64,000 bases of DNA from DAOUJI01 sp965224415 (GTDB taxonomy: Bacteria; Chloroflexota; Dehalococcoidia; Lucifugimonadales; JAGWBF01), in the NCBI GenBank assembly GCA_965224415.1, contig CBDCZB010000002.1, positions 298,800 through 362,799 on the forward strand, read 5' to 3'. A program made the translations under genes and the position numbers. Positions 43,348 through 51,171 of this stretch are shown one piece after another. The notes under the pieces were generated by a model, which was not told where the DNA came from, did no database searches, and saw only the letters and a list, made by a program, of their open reading frames with translations. The stretch's first letter is position 1. Every line of letters starts with the position of its first letter.

Positions 43348-44709
43348 ATGAAGCTCATGCAGGCGCTTTTCCTGGTGTTTGTGGCGGTGTCCGTAGCCTG
43401 CTCGTCGACTCCCAGTTCTGTACCCACAGCCACTCCCGGCGTCGCCACCACACCCACGGCCACTCCCGGCATCGTCGGCACGCCCACGGCCACTCCCAGC
43501 GACATCGCCACGCCTACGGCCGCTCCCAGTGTCGCCGCCACACCCACAGCCACTCCCACCGTCGTCCCTACGCCCACGGCCACTTCCACCGTCATCCCCA
43601 CGCCCACAGCCACTCCCACCGTCATCCCCACGCCCACAGCCACTCCCGCCGTCGTCCCTACGCCCACAGCCACTCCCAGCGTCGTCCCTACGCCCACGGC
43701 CACTCCCAGCGTCGTCCAAGTCCAGTTCCCGACTTGGGTCGAAGAATCCCCAAAGATGGCGCATCACATTGCAACTTCGGACATAATAACCAAGGCCAAG
43801 TTGGTGTCGCTTGACTCCGCCACAAAGAGACACGATTCCTGGGGCTACGTAGCCGAACTGTTATACAAGTTCGAGATTGTCGAGTATTTGAAGGGCAGCG
43901 GCTCGAATGAGCTGGTCGTCCGTATGGACAGCGGCCCCAAGTATATTGCTTTCCCAGATTGGCTTGGGCTCAGGACAGAAAGCGAGGCCATCGAACTCGC
44001 CGATAGATGGTTAGGCCGCAGTATGAACGTCATCGACAACAAGCGGGATGCGATACTCTTGTTCGATAGGGCGGAACCAGGAGAATACTACTTTAGGAGC
44101 ACCGAAGACGATGAGAGCCACATCGGTTATCCAACTATCGGAACGACTTGGTTGGTCGAGGTGCACCCTTCAATATACCGGCACCGGTTCATGGACGAGC
44201 AGTCCGGGACGATATCTCTTTCCGACTTCAATGACCTCATCGAGGAGATGAGTCTTCTTATGGAAGGTGACTACGCCCCATGTGTATCTATGGCTTTGGG
44301 CTATAGGACTAGGGTTCGAGCCCAGCTCCTTGGCGTATACCGTGAATTGACGTTGGGTGGATACAGAGAGCCGGAGCCGTTCCCTCGGTATTTGGCGCAG
44401 GTCGATTTAGAGGGGTCCGAGAACGCCACCGTATTCAGTTTCCGTAGACCACCCTATCAATCGTCCCGGTTCAGCGATTATTGGCTGGACGGAAGAGACA
44501 AGGACTTGTTCGCTATCGACGTTTACGACGATGCCACGTTGTTCTACGAAAGCTTGCGTACAGTCCGTTCGCTTCCCCAGGGAGAATATAGCGTCCACTA
44601 CAACCAGTTCCACCATTCCTTACCTTGTGACGAAACTTTTCCGCGCTATGACGACGCTTGGAGGAGTTCGGACACTGCAGAATGGGTCATTAACGTCACA
44701 AGCCCATAG
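43348..44709 (+). CDS. Lipoprotein with long Thr/Pro repeat stalk
   Basis: 453 residues: a signal peptide with lipobox VSVAC, then about 95 residues of a 10-residue repeat (VVPTPTATPS and variants), then a ~310-residue globular domain of no family I recognise (LYKFEIVEYLKGSGSNELVV, DAILLFDRAEPGEYYF, WLVEVHP). The stalk should lift the domain off the membrane. Preceded by gaggagatgcc. Flanking genes give no functional clue. Confidence 0.75.
   Translation: MKLMQALFLVFVAVSVACSSTPSSVPTATPGVATTPTATPGIVGTPTATPSDIATPTAAPSVAATPTATPTVVPTPTATSTVIPTPTATPTVIPTPTATPAVVPTPTATPSVVPTPTATPSVVQVQFPTWVEESPKMAHHIATSDIITKAKLVSLDSATKRHDSWGYVAELLYKFEIVEYLKGSGSNELVVRMDSGPKYIAFPDWLGLRTESEAIELADRWLGRSMNVIDNKRDAILLFDRAEPGEYYFRSTEDDESHIGYPTIGTTWLVEVHPSIYRHRFMDEQSGTISLSDFNDLIEEMSLLMEGDYAPCVSMALGYRTRVRAQLLGVYRELTLGGYREPEPFPRYLAQVDLEGSENATVFSFRRPPYQSSRFSDYWLDGRDKDLFAIDVYDDATLFYESLRTVRSLPQGEYSVHYNQFHHSLPCDETFPRYDDAWRSSDTAEWVINVTSP
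43430..43715. repeat. 30-bp tandem repeats coding for the Thr/Pro stalk
   Basis: About nine to ten degenerate units (cgtcgtccctacgcccacgg and ten further bases) in frame. The antisense strand carries a fake open frame of Val/Gly repeats. Confidence 0.85.
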
Positions 44710-44814
44710 TAGGCCGCCGAACGACGGTCTTGCTGAGTAGGACACGACGAAGCCGTATGAATGTGGCTGGTCCGTGGGCGAACCGTAGCCCTTCAGAACA
44801 GGCGAACGGGGCCG

Positions 44815-45036
44815 CTAGTCTTTAAGGGGGATGTTTCCCCAGGTGACCGATTCGGCGTCGGCCAACAGGGACTTCTCCTTGACCATTTCCCTGATGCTTA
44901 GCAGCGTCGCGTTGACCTCATTGGTCAGGAACACCCAGTCGGGCTCTTCTGGAATCCAGTAAGGGGAGTTGATCCTGACCACTTTCTTTTCTTCGGCGTT
45001 GAGGTAGATGCCGAACTTGGATGCACTCTCCAGCAC
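44815..45036 (-). CDS. Small conserved-looking protein, unknown
   Basis: 73 residues from GTG 45036, which has a strong gaggaggcgc six bases upstream. The sequence is unremarkable in composition (KFGIYLNAEEKKVVRINSPY, WIPEEPDWVFLTNEVNATL), soluble and without signal or Cys. I do not recognise the family. It is 41 bp before the plsC stop on the same strand, so it follows the cmk-plsC pair. Confidence 0.6.
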   Translation of the reverse strand: MLESASKFGIYLNAEEKKVVRINSPYWIPEEPDWVFLTNEVNATLLSIREMVKEKSLLADAESVTWGNIPLKD

Positions 45037-45076
45037 GTTAGCGCCTCCTCATGTAGGTCGTAATAACAGCGGACTC

Positions 45077-45754
45077 TTATTGGGCTGGTCCCGGGCCCGA
45101 CGCCCGGCCAACCTCAGCTTCTATAGAGTAATACCCACGGGACTCGTTGGGCAACAGGGCGGCCACTCTGGCCATGATCATGTCGGCCATTCCCTCAAGC
45201 AGGGACTTGGGAGGGCGGCCTTCAATGACCGGAAGGCTGAAGGGTTCGCCTATCCGTACATGGACGCTGCACAGAGGAAAGGGGATTCTGAAATAGGAGC
45301 CGATGTTCTCTGTGCCGGTGATGGCGACGGGCAATATGGGAGCCTGGGTTCGGGAGGCTATGTAGGCCACACCCGCTTGACCCCGGTTCAAGAGGCCTGT
45401 CCGGCTCCTCGTCCCTTCCGGAAAGACCGCCAGAGCGCTGTCTTCATTGAGCAATCTAACGCAGGTCCGGATGGCCTGCAGGTCCCCTCCGTCCCGGTCC
45501 GTGGGGTGGACGTTGACAGAGCTCAGAAGGCGTCCGAACAGGGGATTCGTGAACAGGCTGCGCTTTCCGAGGAAGTGCATCTCTCGTGGCACAGAGGCGG
45601 CCAGGTAGCAGGGGTCGGCGTTGCTCCTGTGGTTCGCCGCCACAATCAGGGGACCCTTGGGAGGCACGGCCTCTTTACCCTCTACGTGAAAACGCCCCAA
45701 GGTAGGGAAATCGAGCTTCGCCGCCGTTGTGCCCAGGTTATACAGTAGGCCCAC
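45077..45754 (-). CDS. plsC: 1-acyl-sn-glycerol-3-phosphate acyltransferase
   Basis: 225 residues from GTG 45754. NHRSNADPCYLA holds the catalytic HX4D, and FPEGTRSRTG the phosphate-binding motif of PlsC-type acyltransferases. It transfers an acyl chain to lysophosphatidic acid at the inner membrane. Overlaps the cmk stop by 17 bp, a cmk-plsC coupling seen in other bacteria. It could also be a general lysophospholipid acyltransferase. Confidence 0.9.
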   Translation of the reverse strand: MGLLYNLGTTAAKLDFPTLGRFHVEGKEAVPPKGPLIVAANHRSNADPCYLAASVPREMHFLGKRSLFTNPLFGRLLSSVNVHPTDRDGGDLQAIRTCVRLLNEDSALAVFPEGTRSRTGLLNRGQAGVAYIASRTQAPILPVAITGTENIGSYFRIPFPLCSVHVRIGEPFSLPVIEGRPPKSLLEGMADMIMARVAALLPNESRGYYSIEAEVGRASGPGPAQ

Positions 45755-46430
45755 GCCGCCGTCTCACCAGGACCATGATCCGTTCCAGCGCCTCGTTGAC
45801 GGGCATTCCGTCGGTGATCAACCTGATCGAATCTTCAGCGGCGGTCAGTGGGGAGTTGGACCGGTTGGAGTCCAGCTCGTCCCTGGCGGCCAAATCATCA
45901 AATATCTGCTGGTAACTTGGAACTGGACTCTGGCCCACAGCCTTGCGCCGCATTTCCAGATGACGACGCCTGGCCCTTTCCCTGGGAGTGGCCGTGAGGT
46001 ATATCTTCAGGTCGGCGTCGGGCAGCACGACGGTTCCAATATCCCGCCCCACCATGACGATGGCCCCTCCCTGGGCGATTCGTTGCTGCTGCTCCACAAG
46101 AGCGTCCCGTACCCCCTGGGCTTTGGAGACATGGGAGACGGCCTGGTCCACTGAAGTGGACCTCAGCTCTGCGACAAGCGGCTCTCCGTCAGCGGAGACT
46201 CCGTCGTCGTTCAAGCTAGCAGCATCGAGGGTCGTTTCGCGGGCGACGTTGGTCCATCCCTGCTCGTCGTCGGGAGCGACCCCGGCCTGGAGTCCGACAT
46301 AGGTGACCGCCCTGTACATCACACCGGTGTCGAGGAAGCGGTAGCCAAGATGGTGCGCCAACATGCGGCCCACTGTAGTCTTTCCCGATGCTACAGGTCC
46401 GTCGATGGCGATAGTGGAAGCAATAGGCAC
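45738..46430 (-). CDS. cmk: Cytidylate kinase
   Basis: 230 residues. P-loop GPVASGKTTVGRMLA, then RFLDTGVMYRAVTY for nucleotide recognition and VMVGRDIGTVVLPDADLKIYLTA with the conserved GRDIGT. It phosphorylates CMP and dCMP with ATP. Length and motifs are complete. The gene precedes plsC with a 17-bp overlap and is divergent from PAP2. Confidence 0.96.
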   Translation of the reverse strand: MPIASTIAIDGPVASGKTTVGRMLAHHLGYRFLDTGVMYRAVTYVGLQAGVAPDDEQGWTNVARETTLDAASLNDDGVSADGEPLVAELRSTSVDQAVSHVSKAQGVRDALVEQQQRIAQGGAIVMVGRDIGTVVLPDADLKIYLTATPRERARRRHLEMRRKAVGQSPVPSYQQIFDDLAARDELDSNRSNSPLTAAEDSIRLITDGMPVNEALERIMVLVRRRRGPTV

Positions 46431-46510
46431 GTAAAGAAGTTACGAAAGGGGCTCAGCCAGTTCCCAAGACTGTCGGGTAGTATATAGTACCTAGTCTGGG
46501 CTTCACAACC

Positions 46511-47182
46511 ATGCGAAACATACGACTTGGTCCCAGGGGCGCACTACTGGCGGCTGCGCTTGCCGTTGCGGCCACCCTGTGCGCCACAGCGGCCGTCTAC
46601 GAGAGCTTCCCGGGGGAAACCGCCGCCATCACCGGATTCCAGGAACTGCGCAGCGGTCCTTTGGACAAGGCTGCACTTATAGCATCGTTCACTTCCCACT
46701 ACATCGTTGCCATTGTGTCGACGTTCGCGGTCATATCTCTCTTTGTGCTGGCCAAGAGGCGTACGGACGCTCTGGTCACGTTCATGGTCCTGATCGTCGA
46801 ATTGCTTGGCGTGGCAATAAAGGAATTGGTTGGGCGAGAGAGACCCATGTACTCCATTCTGGAGGACACTCCAGGCAACCCTGCCTTCCCCAGCGGCCAC
46901 GCCCTCCATGCAATGGTGTTCTTCGGTCTTCTCCTGGTCCTGGCTCCGACTTTCGCCGGTTCTCCAAGAAAAGCGCTGTCAATAAGAGTGGTTCTGTCTC
47001 TGCTCATCCTGGCCTGCGGCGCCTCCAGGGTCTATCTGGGAGTCCACTGGCCGTCGGATGTCTTTGGAGGGTTTCTACTGGGGGCCCTGGGCCTGGCAGG
47101 GCTGCTTCTGATACGAAAGCGGCTCTTGTCCCGCAAAGTCAGTGAGTCTCCATCGGAGAAGGAAGCGCTGATTGAAAAATGA
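46511..47182 (+). CDS. PAP2-family membrane phosphatase
   Basis: 223 residues, six hydrophobic segments. All three acid-phosphatase motifs are present: KELVGRERP, PSGH (FPSGHALHAMVFF) and SRVYLGVHWPSDVFGG. Likely substrates are undecaprenyl pyrophosphate or phosphatidic/phosphatidylglycerol phosphate in the inner membrane. Divergent from cmk; promoter must lie in the 80 bp between. Confidence 0.92.
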   Translation: MRNIRLGPRGALLAAALAVAATLCATAAVYESFPGETAAITGFQELRSGPLDKAALIASFTSHYIVAIVSTFAVISLFVLAKRRTDALVTFMVLIVELLGVAIKELVGRERPMYSILEDTPGNPAFPSGHALHAMVFFGLLLVLAPTFAGSPRKALSIRVVLSLLILACGASRVYLGVHWPSDVFGGFLLGALGLAGLLLIRKRLLSRKVSESPSEKEALIEK

Positions 47183-47294
47183 CGCTAACTCGCGAGGCGC
47201 TTGCGAAGCACCCGCCGCCCGCCGTTGCTAAACTTTAAGCCGTATTTGGGCTGAATCCAGCTTAGCTCAAGGTTTCAGCCGGGTCTGGGGAACG

Positions 47295-47783
47295 ATGAAC
47301 TGGCTTGATGCAGTAATACTGATTTCTGGCGGAGTCCTAGCTGTGGCGGGACTGAAAATGGGCGCCCTCCACATCGCCGCTATCGCCGTTGGCTCTCTGG
47401 CCGGACTTGCCTTAGCAAGCCGGCTTCAAGGCAGGGTGGCCCCTTTCTTCGAGAACTTCACCGACAGCAAGAACGGTCCGGAGATAATCGCCCTGGTGGT
47501 GATATTCCTCCTGGCCATGATAGCGGTGTTTCTGGTGGGCAGTATGCTCAAGGGCGCATTCGATAAGGTCTCCCTTGGCTGGGTGGACAAAGTCGCGGGA
47601 ATTGGCGTCGGGGTGATAATCGCTTTCGCCATCGGCTCGGCGGTACTGTCTTCTATCCAGGACTACCCCATACTGGGCATTGACGACACCATAGAAGCGT
47701 CGGCCCTGGGCACATTCCTGGCGGACAATTTCGACATCGTCCTCAGGGGACTCCGAGTAGTGCCCACAGACCTGGGGGCCTAG
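47295..47783 (+). CDS. CvpA-family membrane protein
   Basis: 162 residues with four membrane segments and the family opening NWLDAVILISGGVLAVAGLKMG and GWVDKVAGIGVGVIIAFAIG. CvpA proteins have roles in colicin V production and envelope stress in other bacteria; the biochemical function is open. Starts 112 bp after PAP2 on the same strand. Confidence 0.8.
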   Translation: MNWLDAVILISGGVLAVAGLKMGALHIAAIAVGSLAGLALASRLQGRVAPFFENFTDSKNGPEIIALVVIFLLAMIAVFLVGSMLKGAFDKVSLGWVDKVAGIGVGVIIAFAIGSAVLSSIQDYPILGIDDTIEASALGTFLADNFDIVLRGLRVVPTDLGA

Positions 47784-47819
47784 CCTCAAGACTGCATAAC
47801 ACGCCTCTGAACAGTCCGC

Positions 47820-48161
47820 CTACTCTTCTATTGGGACAACCACCGAAATCGAGATTCCCCTGGAGCCGCTGCGATGGCCCTCGCCGGTCAGGTCTTCGGC
47901 GAGGAGGATGTCACCAGCGTGGAATTCCCGGAGCGCTCCGTCGCCGCTTCCCAGCACCTGAAAGCCGCCCTCCAGGCTGATTACGAACTGGCGACGTTCG
48001 GCGTTGTGCCAGTCCCCCAGGTCCACGTGGTCTCCCCGGCGGATGGAAATCTCCGATCCAGCCTTCAGGGGGAAGGTCTTGGCCTCTCCCAGGGGAAGCT
48101 CAATCTCCTCGAAATGGGTCTTGCCGTCGTCGCCCGTGTACATCCGAACAAACATATGCAT
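47820..48161 (-). CDS. Small cupin-fold protein (paralogue of 4856-5191)
   Basis: 113 residues: MYTGDDGKTHFEEIELPLG, RRQFVISLEGGFQVLGSGDG, FHAGDILLAEDLTGEGHRS. The same plan as 4856-5191, with His in GEGHRS. It is last after the enolase-superfamily operon on the same strand, separated by the palindromic repeat. In both loci the cupin ends a hydrolase/catabolic operon, hinting at a shared accessory role. Confidence 0.75.
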   Translation of the reverse strand: MHMFVRMYTGDDGKTHFEEIELPLGEAKTFPLKAGSEISIRRGDHVDLGDWHNAERRQFVISLEGGFQVLGSGDGALREFHAGDILLAEDLTGEGHRSGSRGISISVVVPIEE

Positions 48162-48219
48162 ATTGCCTTTCCATTAAAATAGGGGCCGTCGGGAGGAACG
48201 ATCAATTCAGCGGGCAACC

Positions 48220-48247
48220 GTAGGGGCGACCGGCCGGTCGCCCCTAC
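48220..48247. repeat. 28-bp perfect palindrome, copy 2
   Basis: Identical to 41110-41137 and in the same sort of intergenic position. The exact match stops at the palindrome edges, so each copy looks like an independent insertion or a conserved fold. Confidence 0.9.
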
Positions 48248-48271
48248 CTCATACGTTCGAATATCCAGGGC

Positions 48272-49357
48272 CTACTCAATCACCAACGTCGCCAGGGCTT
48301 TTTCGCTTAGCTCCAGGCCAAACCCAGGCTTGTCGGGAGCGACAAGCTTGCCGTCTACGATTTCCGGCGTCTCCTCGTAAAACCCAAGGGTCCAGGGCAT
48401 GTACTCAACCGTCAGCCCGTTGGGGATGGCACATATAGTGTGCACCTGGTACTCCGGAATGAGATGGCTTACCACGGGCAGGTTGAATGCTTCAGCCATT
48501 CCCGCAATCTTCATGAACTGGGTCACGCCCCCGGCTCGGACCATGTCCACCATGACGATGTCTATAGACCTCTGTTCCAGCATGTGCCTGAAGGGCCTGA
48601 TGCCGTACACGTACTCTCCCGCAGCGATGGGGGTGGTCAGGGCGTCGGCCACCCTGGCAAAGCCTTGGTAGTCGTCATGGGCCACGACGTCCTCCAGCCA
48701 GAAGAGATGATATTCTTCAAGCTGTCGTCCGATGCCTATGGCCTGGTTCACGCTCCATAGTTGGTTGACGTCGCACATCAAGTCGATGTCGTCTCCGATG
48801 GCGTCCCGCAGGACTCGGATGCGCTGAATCTCCCTGCCCACCGTCGGCTCGGCCCCCAGCTGGGTCTTCATTTGCTTGAACCCCATGGAAACGAGCCTGG
48901 GTCCGGCCTCGGCCAAGTATTCCACGTTAAAGGGCCGTCCCAAGGCGCCGCTGGCGTATGTCGGAGCCCTGTCCCGATAGCCGCCCAACAGCTTGTACAC
49001 AGGCTGGTTGAGAGCTTTGCCCTTGATGTCCCAGAGGGCGATGTCGATGGCCGACAGCGCCAGGGTGAAGATGCCGCCGGGGCCGGAGCCGCTGCCCGAC
49101 TCCCGTATCTTGCCAGTCACCGCCTCGGGCTGCATGGGATCGTCTCCGATCACCAACTCGGCCATGATGTCCACGGCGGTCTTGAGGGCGGGTGTGAGCT
49201 TCCATCCAAAGAAGCTGATGCCCAAGCCCGTTATTCCCTCATCCGTGCTTAGCTCCAAGGAAACGTATTCCCGTATGCCCCCAGGGTCCTTGCCCACGAT
49301 AAGCGGGTTCTCTTCGGGGGCACTGAGCGCCCTGGTCTTGGCGCCGGTGATCTTCAT
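48272..49357 (-). CDS. Mandelate racemase/muconate lactonising enzyme family protein
   Basis: 361 residues, enolase superfamily. Capping domain at the N-terminus, then barrel ligands: Asp in LMCDVNQLW, Glu in FWLEDVV and Glu in IAAGEYVYG. On the second strand the family KxK appears as MKTQLG (Lys kept, second Lys replaced by Gln). On the later barrel the His is in VVSHLIPEYQVH. Probably an acid-sugar or cycloacid dehydratase/isomerase requiring Mg. It starts 4 bp after the NHL gene stop, in an operon with two monooxygenase-like genes. Confidence 0.9.
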   Translation of the reverse strand: MKITGAKTRALSAPEENPLIVGKDPGGIREYVSLELSTDEGITGLGISFFGWKLTPALKTAVDIMAELVIGDDPMQPEAVTGKIRESGSGSGPGGIFTLALSAIDIALWDIKGKALNQPVYKLLGGYRDRAPTYASGALGRPFNVEYLAEAGPRLVSMGFKQMKTQLGAEPTVGREIQRIRVLRDAIGDDIDLMCDVNQLWSVNQAIGIGRQLEEYHLFWLEDVVAHDDYQGFARVADALTTPIAAGEYVYGIRPFRHMLEQRSIDIVMVDMVRAGGVTQFMKIAGMAEAFNLPVVSHLIPEYQVHTICAIPNGLTVEYMPWTLGFYEETPEIVDGKLVAPDKPGFGLELSEKALATLVIE

Positions 49358-49361
49358 GGCC

Positions 49362-50240
49362 TTACCTCTGTCTTACGTATTTGTCCACGCTCTTGTCTCC
49401 CGTGAGGCCAAGGTATATGTCGCCCTTGGAGTCCACCCACATGCCGTGGGCTCCCCTGGTGCTCCATCGGGCCAGCACAGAGCCCTGTCCGTCGTACACG
49501 GAGACCTGCGGCCCATTGGTCTCGGAGAACCGTTCGCAGGTGTAGAAGTATCCTTCACTGTCCAGGGAGATGTCGTTAGGACGCTGCATGTCGGTCCACA
49601 TAGTTATGAACTCGCCCGCCTGGGAGAACACCTGGATGCGGGAGTTCTCACGGTCGCAGACGTAAACGTTGCCGTCGGGACCAATCAGCAGACTGTGGGG
49701 CAGGTGGAACTCGTTGGGACCTCCCTTCCCAGGGTTTCCCCAGGATGATATGAGTTGGCCGTTTGCGGCGAAACGGTGGACTCTGGAGTTGCGGTAGCCG
49801 TCGGTTACGTATAGCTCTCCCGACGGCGCAGGCACCATTTCGGTTGGGTAGTTGAATGGCCCCGCGGCTCTGGGGACGACGTCGCCGGGGTTTTCGCAGC
49901 CCGTGTCGGAGTGGACGCCTCGCTCACCCAGCACTTGGATGGGTCTCCCGTCCAGAGTGAACTGCAGGGCGACCGAGTCCTCCCGATCGGTGACATAGAC
50001 GATGTCGTTGTGAATCGAGATGCCGTGGGGGTTGGCGAATGCCTTGTGGCCCCAGGAATCGAGAAAGGAGCCGTCGCTGTCGAATACCATCACAGGAGGG
50101 TCGGCCCTGTGGAAGACGTAGACCCTGTCCTGGGAGTCGGTGGCGAGGGCGCTCACGGTACCGAACGATTGCCCCTCCGGCAGCTTGGGCCAGTCTTGTA
50201 TGAAGCTGTAGGTGAAATTTCCTGAACCAACGGTGGTCAT
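49362..50240 (-). CDS. NHL-repeat protein (peptidyl-amidoglycolate-lyase-like)
   Basis: 292 residues with about six NHL blades: DRVYVFHRADPPVMVFDSDG, DIVYVTDREDSVALQFTLDG, LYVTDGYRNSRVHRFAANG and VYVCDRENSRIQVFSQAGE. No signal peptide, so the cellular site is uncertain. The blade pattern is closest to the lyase domain of peptide-amidating enzymes, but metal ligands cannot be assigned. Part of the 48272-50944 operon. Confidence 0.85.
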   Translation of the reverse strand: MTTVGSGNFTYSFIQDWPKLPEGQSFGTVSALATDSQDRVYVFHRADPPVMVFDSDGSFLDSWGHKAFANPHGISIHNDIVYVTDREDSVALQFTLDGRPIQVLGERGVHSDTGCENPGDVVPRAAGPFNYPTEMVPAPSGELYVTDGYRNSRVHRFAANGQLISSWGNPGKGGPNEFHLPHSLLIGPDGNVYVCDRENSRIQVFSQAGEFITMWTDMQRPNDISLDSEGYFYTCERFSETNGPQVSVYDGQGSVLARWSTRGAHGMWVDSKGDIYLGLTGDKSVDKYVRQR

Positions 50241-50281
50241 GTCAGGTCCCTCCTAATCGTGTGGTTGCTTATTCTCGCCGC

Positions 50282-50608
50282 CTAGCTTTTGGGAGACTCC
50301 CACTCGTCATCGGAAGGCCAGATGTTGGTCCCTCCTTTAACCCAAAGCGTAGGCGGACCGTCCCACCAGTCTCGGGTCTCAAGCCATCGTTTCAGGTGGG
50401 GCGTTTGACCGTGGGCTTTAAAGCCGTCCTCGTTGAGATAGACCTCGTAGAGCCAGAGCCTGTTGGGGTTCTCCGGGTCCTGGATGATGTCGAAGCGGGA
50501 ACATCCCGGCTCGTCCCTGACGGACCCCTGAGCATCCAGCTTGCTCTCTTCGATGAACCGGTCTCTGAACTCTGCCTTGACATCGATTGAGGCGATCAGT
50601 GCGTACAT
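50282..50608 (-). CDS. Antibiotic-biosynthesis-monooxygenase (ABM) fold protein
   Basis: 108 residues: ALIASIDVKAEFRDRFIEES, DEPGCSRFDIIQDPENPNRLWLYEVY, HGQTPHLKRWLE. These are the landmarks of the YgiN/ABM quinol-monooxygenase-like ferredoxin fold. The C-terminal GGTNIWPSDDEW is shared with the neighbour at 50627. Two similar genes in tandem may encode a heterodimer. Confidence 0.88.
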   Translation of the reverse strand: MYALIASIDVKAEFRDRFIEESKLDAQGSVRDEPGCSRFDIIQDPENPNRLWLYEVYLNEDGFKAHGQTPHLKRWLETRDWWDGPPTLWVKGGTNIWPSDDEWESPKS

Positions 50609-50626
50609 GGCGTCTCCCTGTCCGTG

Positions 50627-50944
50627 TTACTTCCACTCGGCGTCGGAGGGCCAGATGTTGGCTCCGCCTCTTACGGCCACCCCGGGACCTTCATCACGCC
50701 ACTCCTGAGTGGCTTCCCGCCACTTCAAGAAGTGAGGGGCCTGGGTGTGGGCCTCGAAGGCCGCCGCATCCTTGTACACCTCGTAGAGCCAAACTCGATT
50801 TGGGACTTCAGGGTCTTGGATTACGTCGAACCGGAGGCACCCCGGCTCGTCGTTGACCGAGCCCTTGGCGTCCAGCAGCAACTCCTCGATGAACTGGTCC
50901 TTGAATCCGTCCTTGATTTGAATGGGAACGACTACTACGTGCAT
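50627..50944 (-). CDS. ABM-fold protein, tandem paralogue
   Basis: I start at ATG 50944 (105 aa; ggaggagac directly before) instead of the longer frame from 50977. VVVVPIQIKDGFKDQFIEELLLDAKG, DEPGCLRFDVIQDPEVPNRVWLYEVY and THAPH-like TQAPHFLKWRE follow the same plan as 50282-50608. First gene of the operon leading to the NHL and enolase-superfamily genes; a cofactor-free oxygenase role is inferred. Confidence 0.87.
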   Translation of the reverse strand: MHVVVVPIQIKDGFKDQFIEELLLDAKGSVNDEPGCLRFDVIQDPEVPNRVWLYEVYKDAAAFEAHTQAPHFLKWREATQEWRDEGPGVAVRGGANIWPSDAEWK

Positions 50945-50989
50945 GTCTCCTCCTTGGGGAACATTGCGGCCGGACACTAGACCGACGAA

Positions 50990-51130
50990 GGGATTATAGA
51001 TGGGGGGCCACAGACGGGCAAGCTAGCTCCCGGAGTCGGCGGCCTCATGGCGCAACCGGTTGAGCACCAGCTTGTCTGTCGGGAAGGCCAGCTCCTCCGG
51101 CAAAGTGTCCAGCGGGAAGAACTCAACGGG
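50990..51130. repeat. Left direct repeat around a NUDIX 3' end
   Basis: About 140 bp here match 52297-52436 at roughly 80 percent: tagatgg, gggccacagacgggcaagct, then the end of a NUDIX frame to gggaagaactcaac. The repeat covers the gene end and about 30 bp beyond, as expected for an attachment duplication at a gene 3' end. Confidence 0.85.
51023..51130 (-). pseudogene. Fragment of a NUDIX gene (last ~35 codons)
   Basis: The frame reads VEFFPLDTLPEELAFPTDKL and VLNRLRHEAADSGS, parallel to VEFFPLDALPGELAFPTDRL and VLDRLRREAAESSL in the complete NUDIX protein at 52328-52858. Everything before VEFFPL is unrelated. It is the stump left (or brought) when the adjacent segment was inserted. Confidence 0.88.
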
Positions 51131-51171
51131 AGGTGAACACAATGGAATGTTCTGTATGGGTCGAGGACTAC

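Noticed and set aside
43308..43703. 131-residue Val/Gly-repeat open frame antisense to the Thr/Pro lipoprotein
   Set aside because: It is the mirror of the coding repeat and has no ribosome site.
43430..43715. Regular 30-bp repeats resembling a CRISPR array
   Set aside because: There are no unique spacers; the units are in frame and encode a Thr/Pro stalk.
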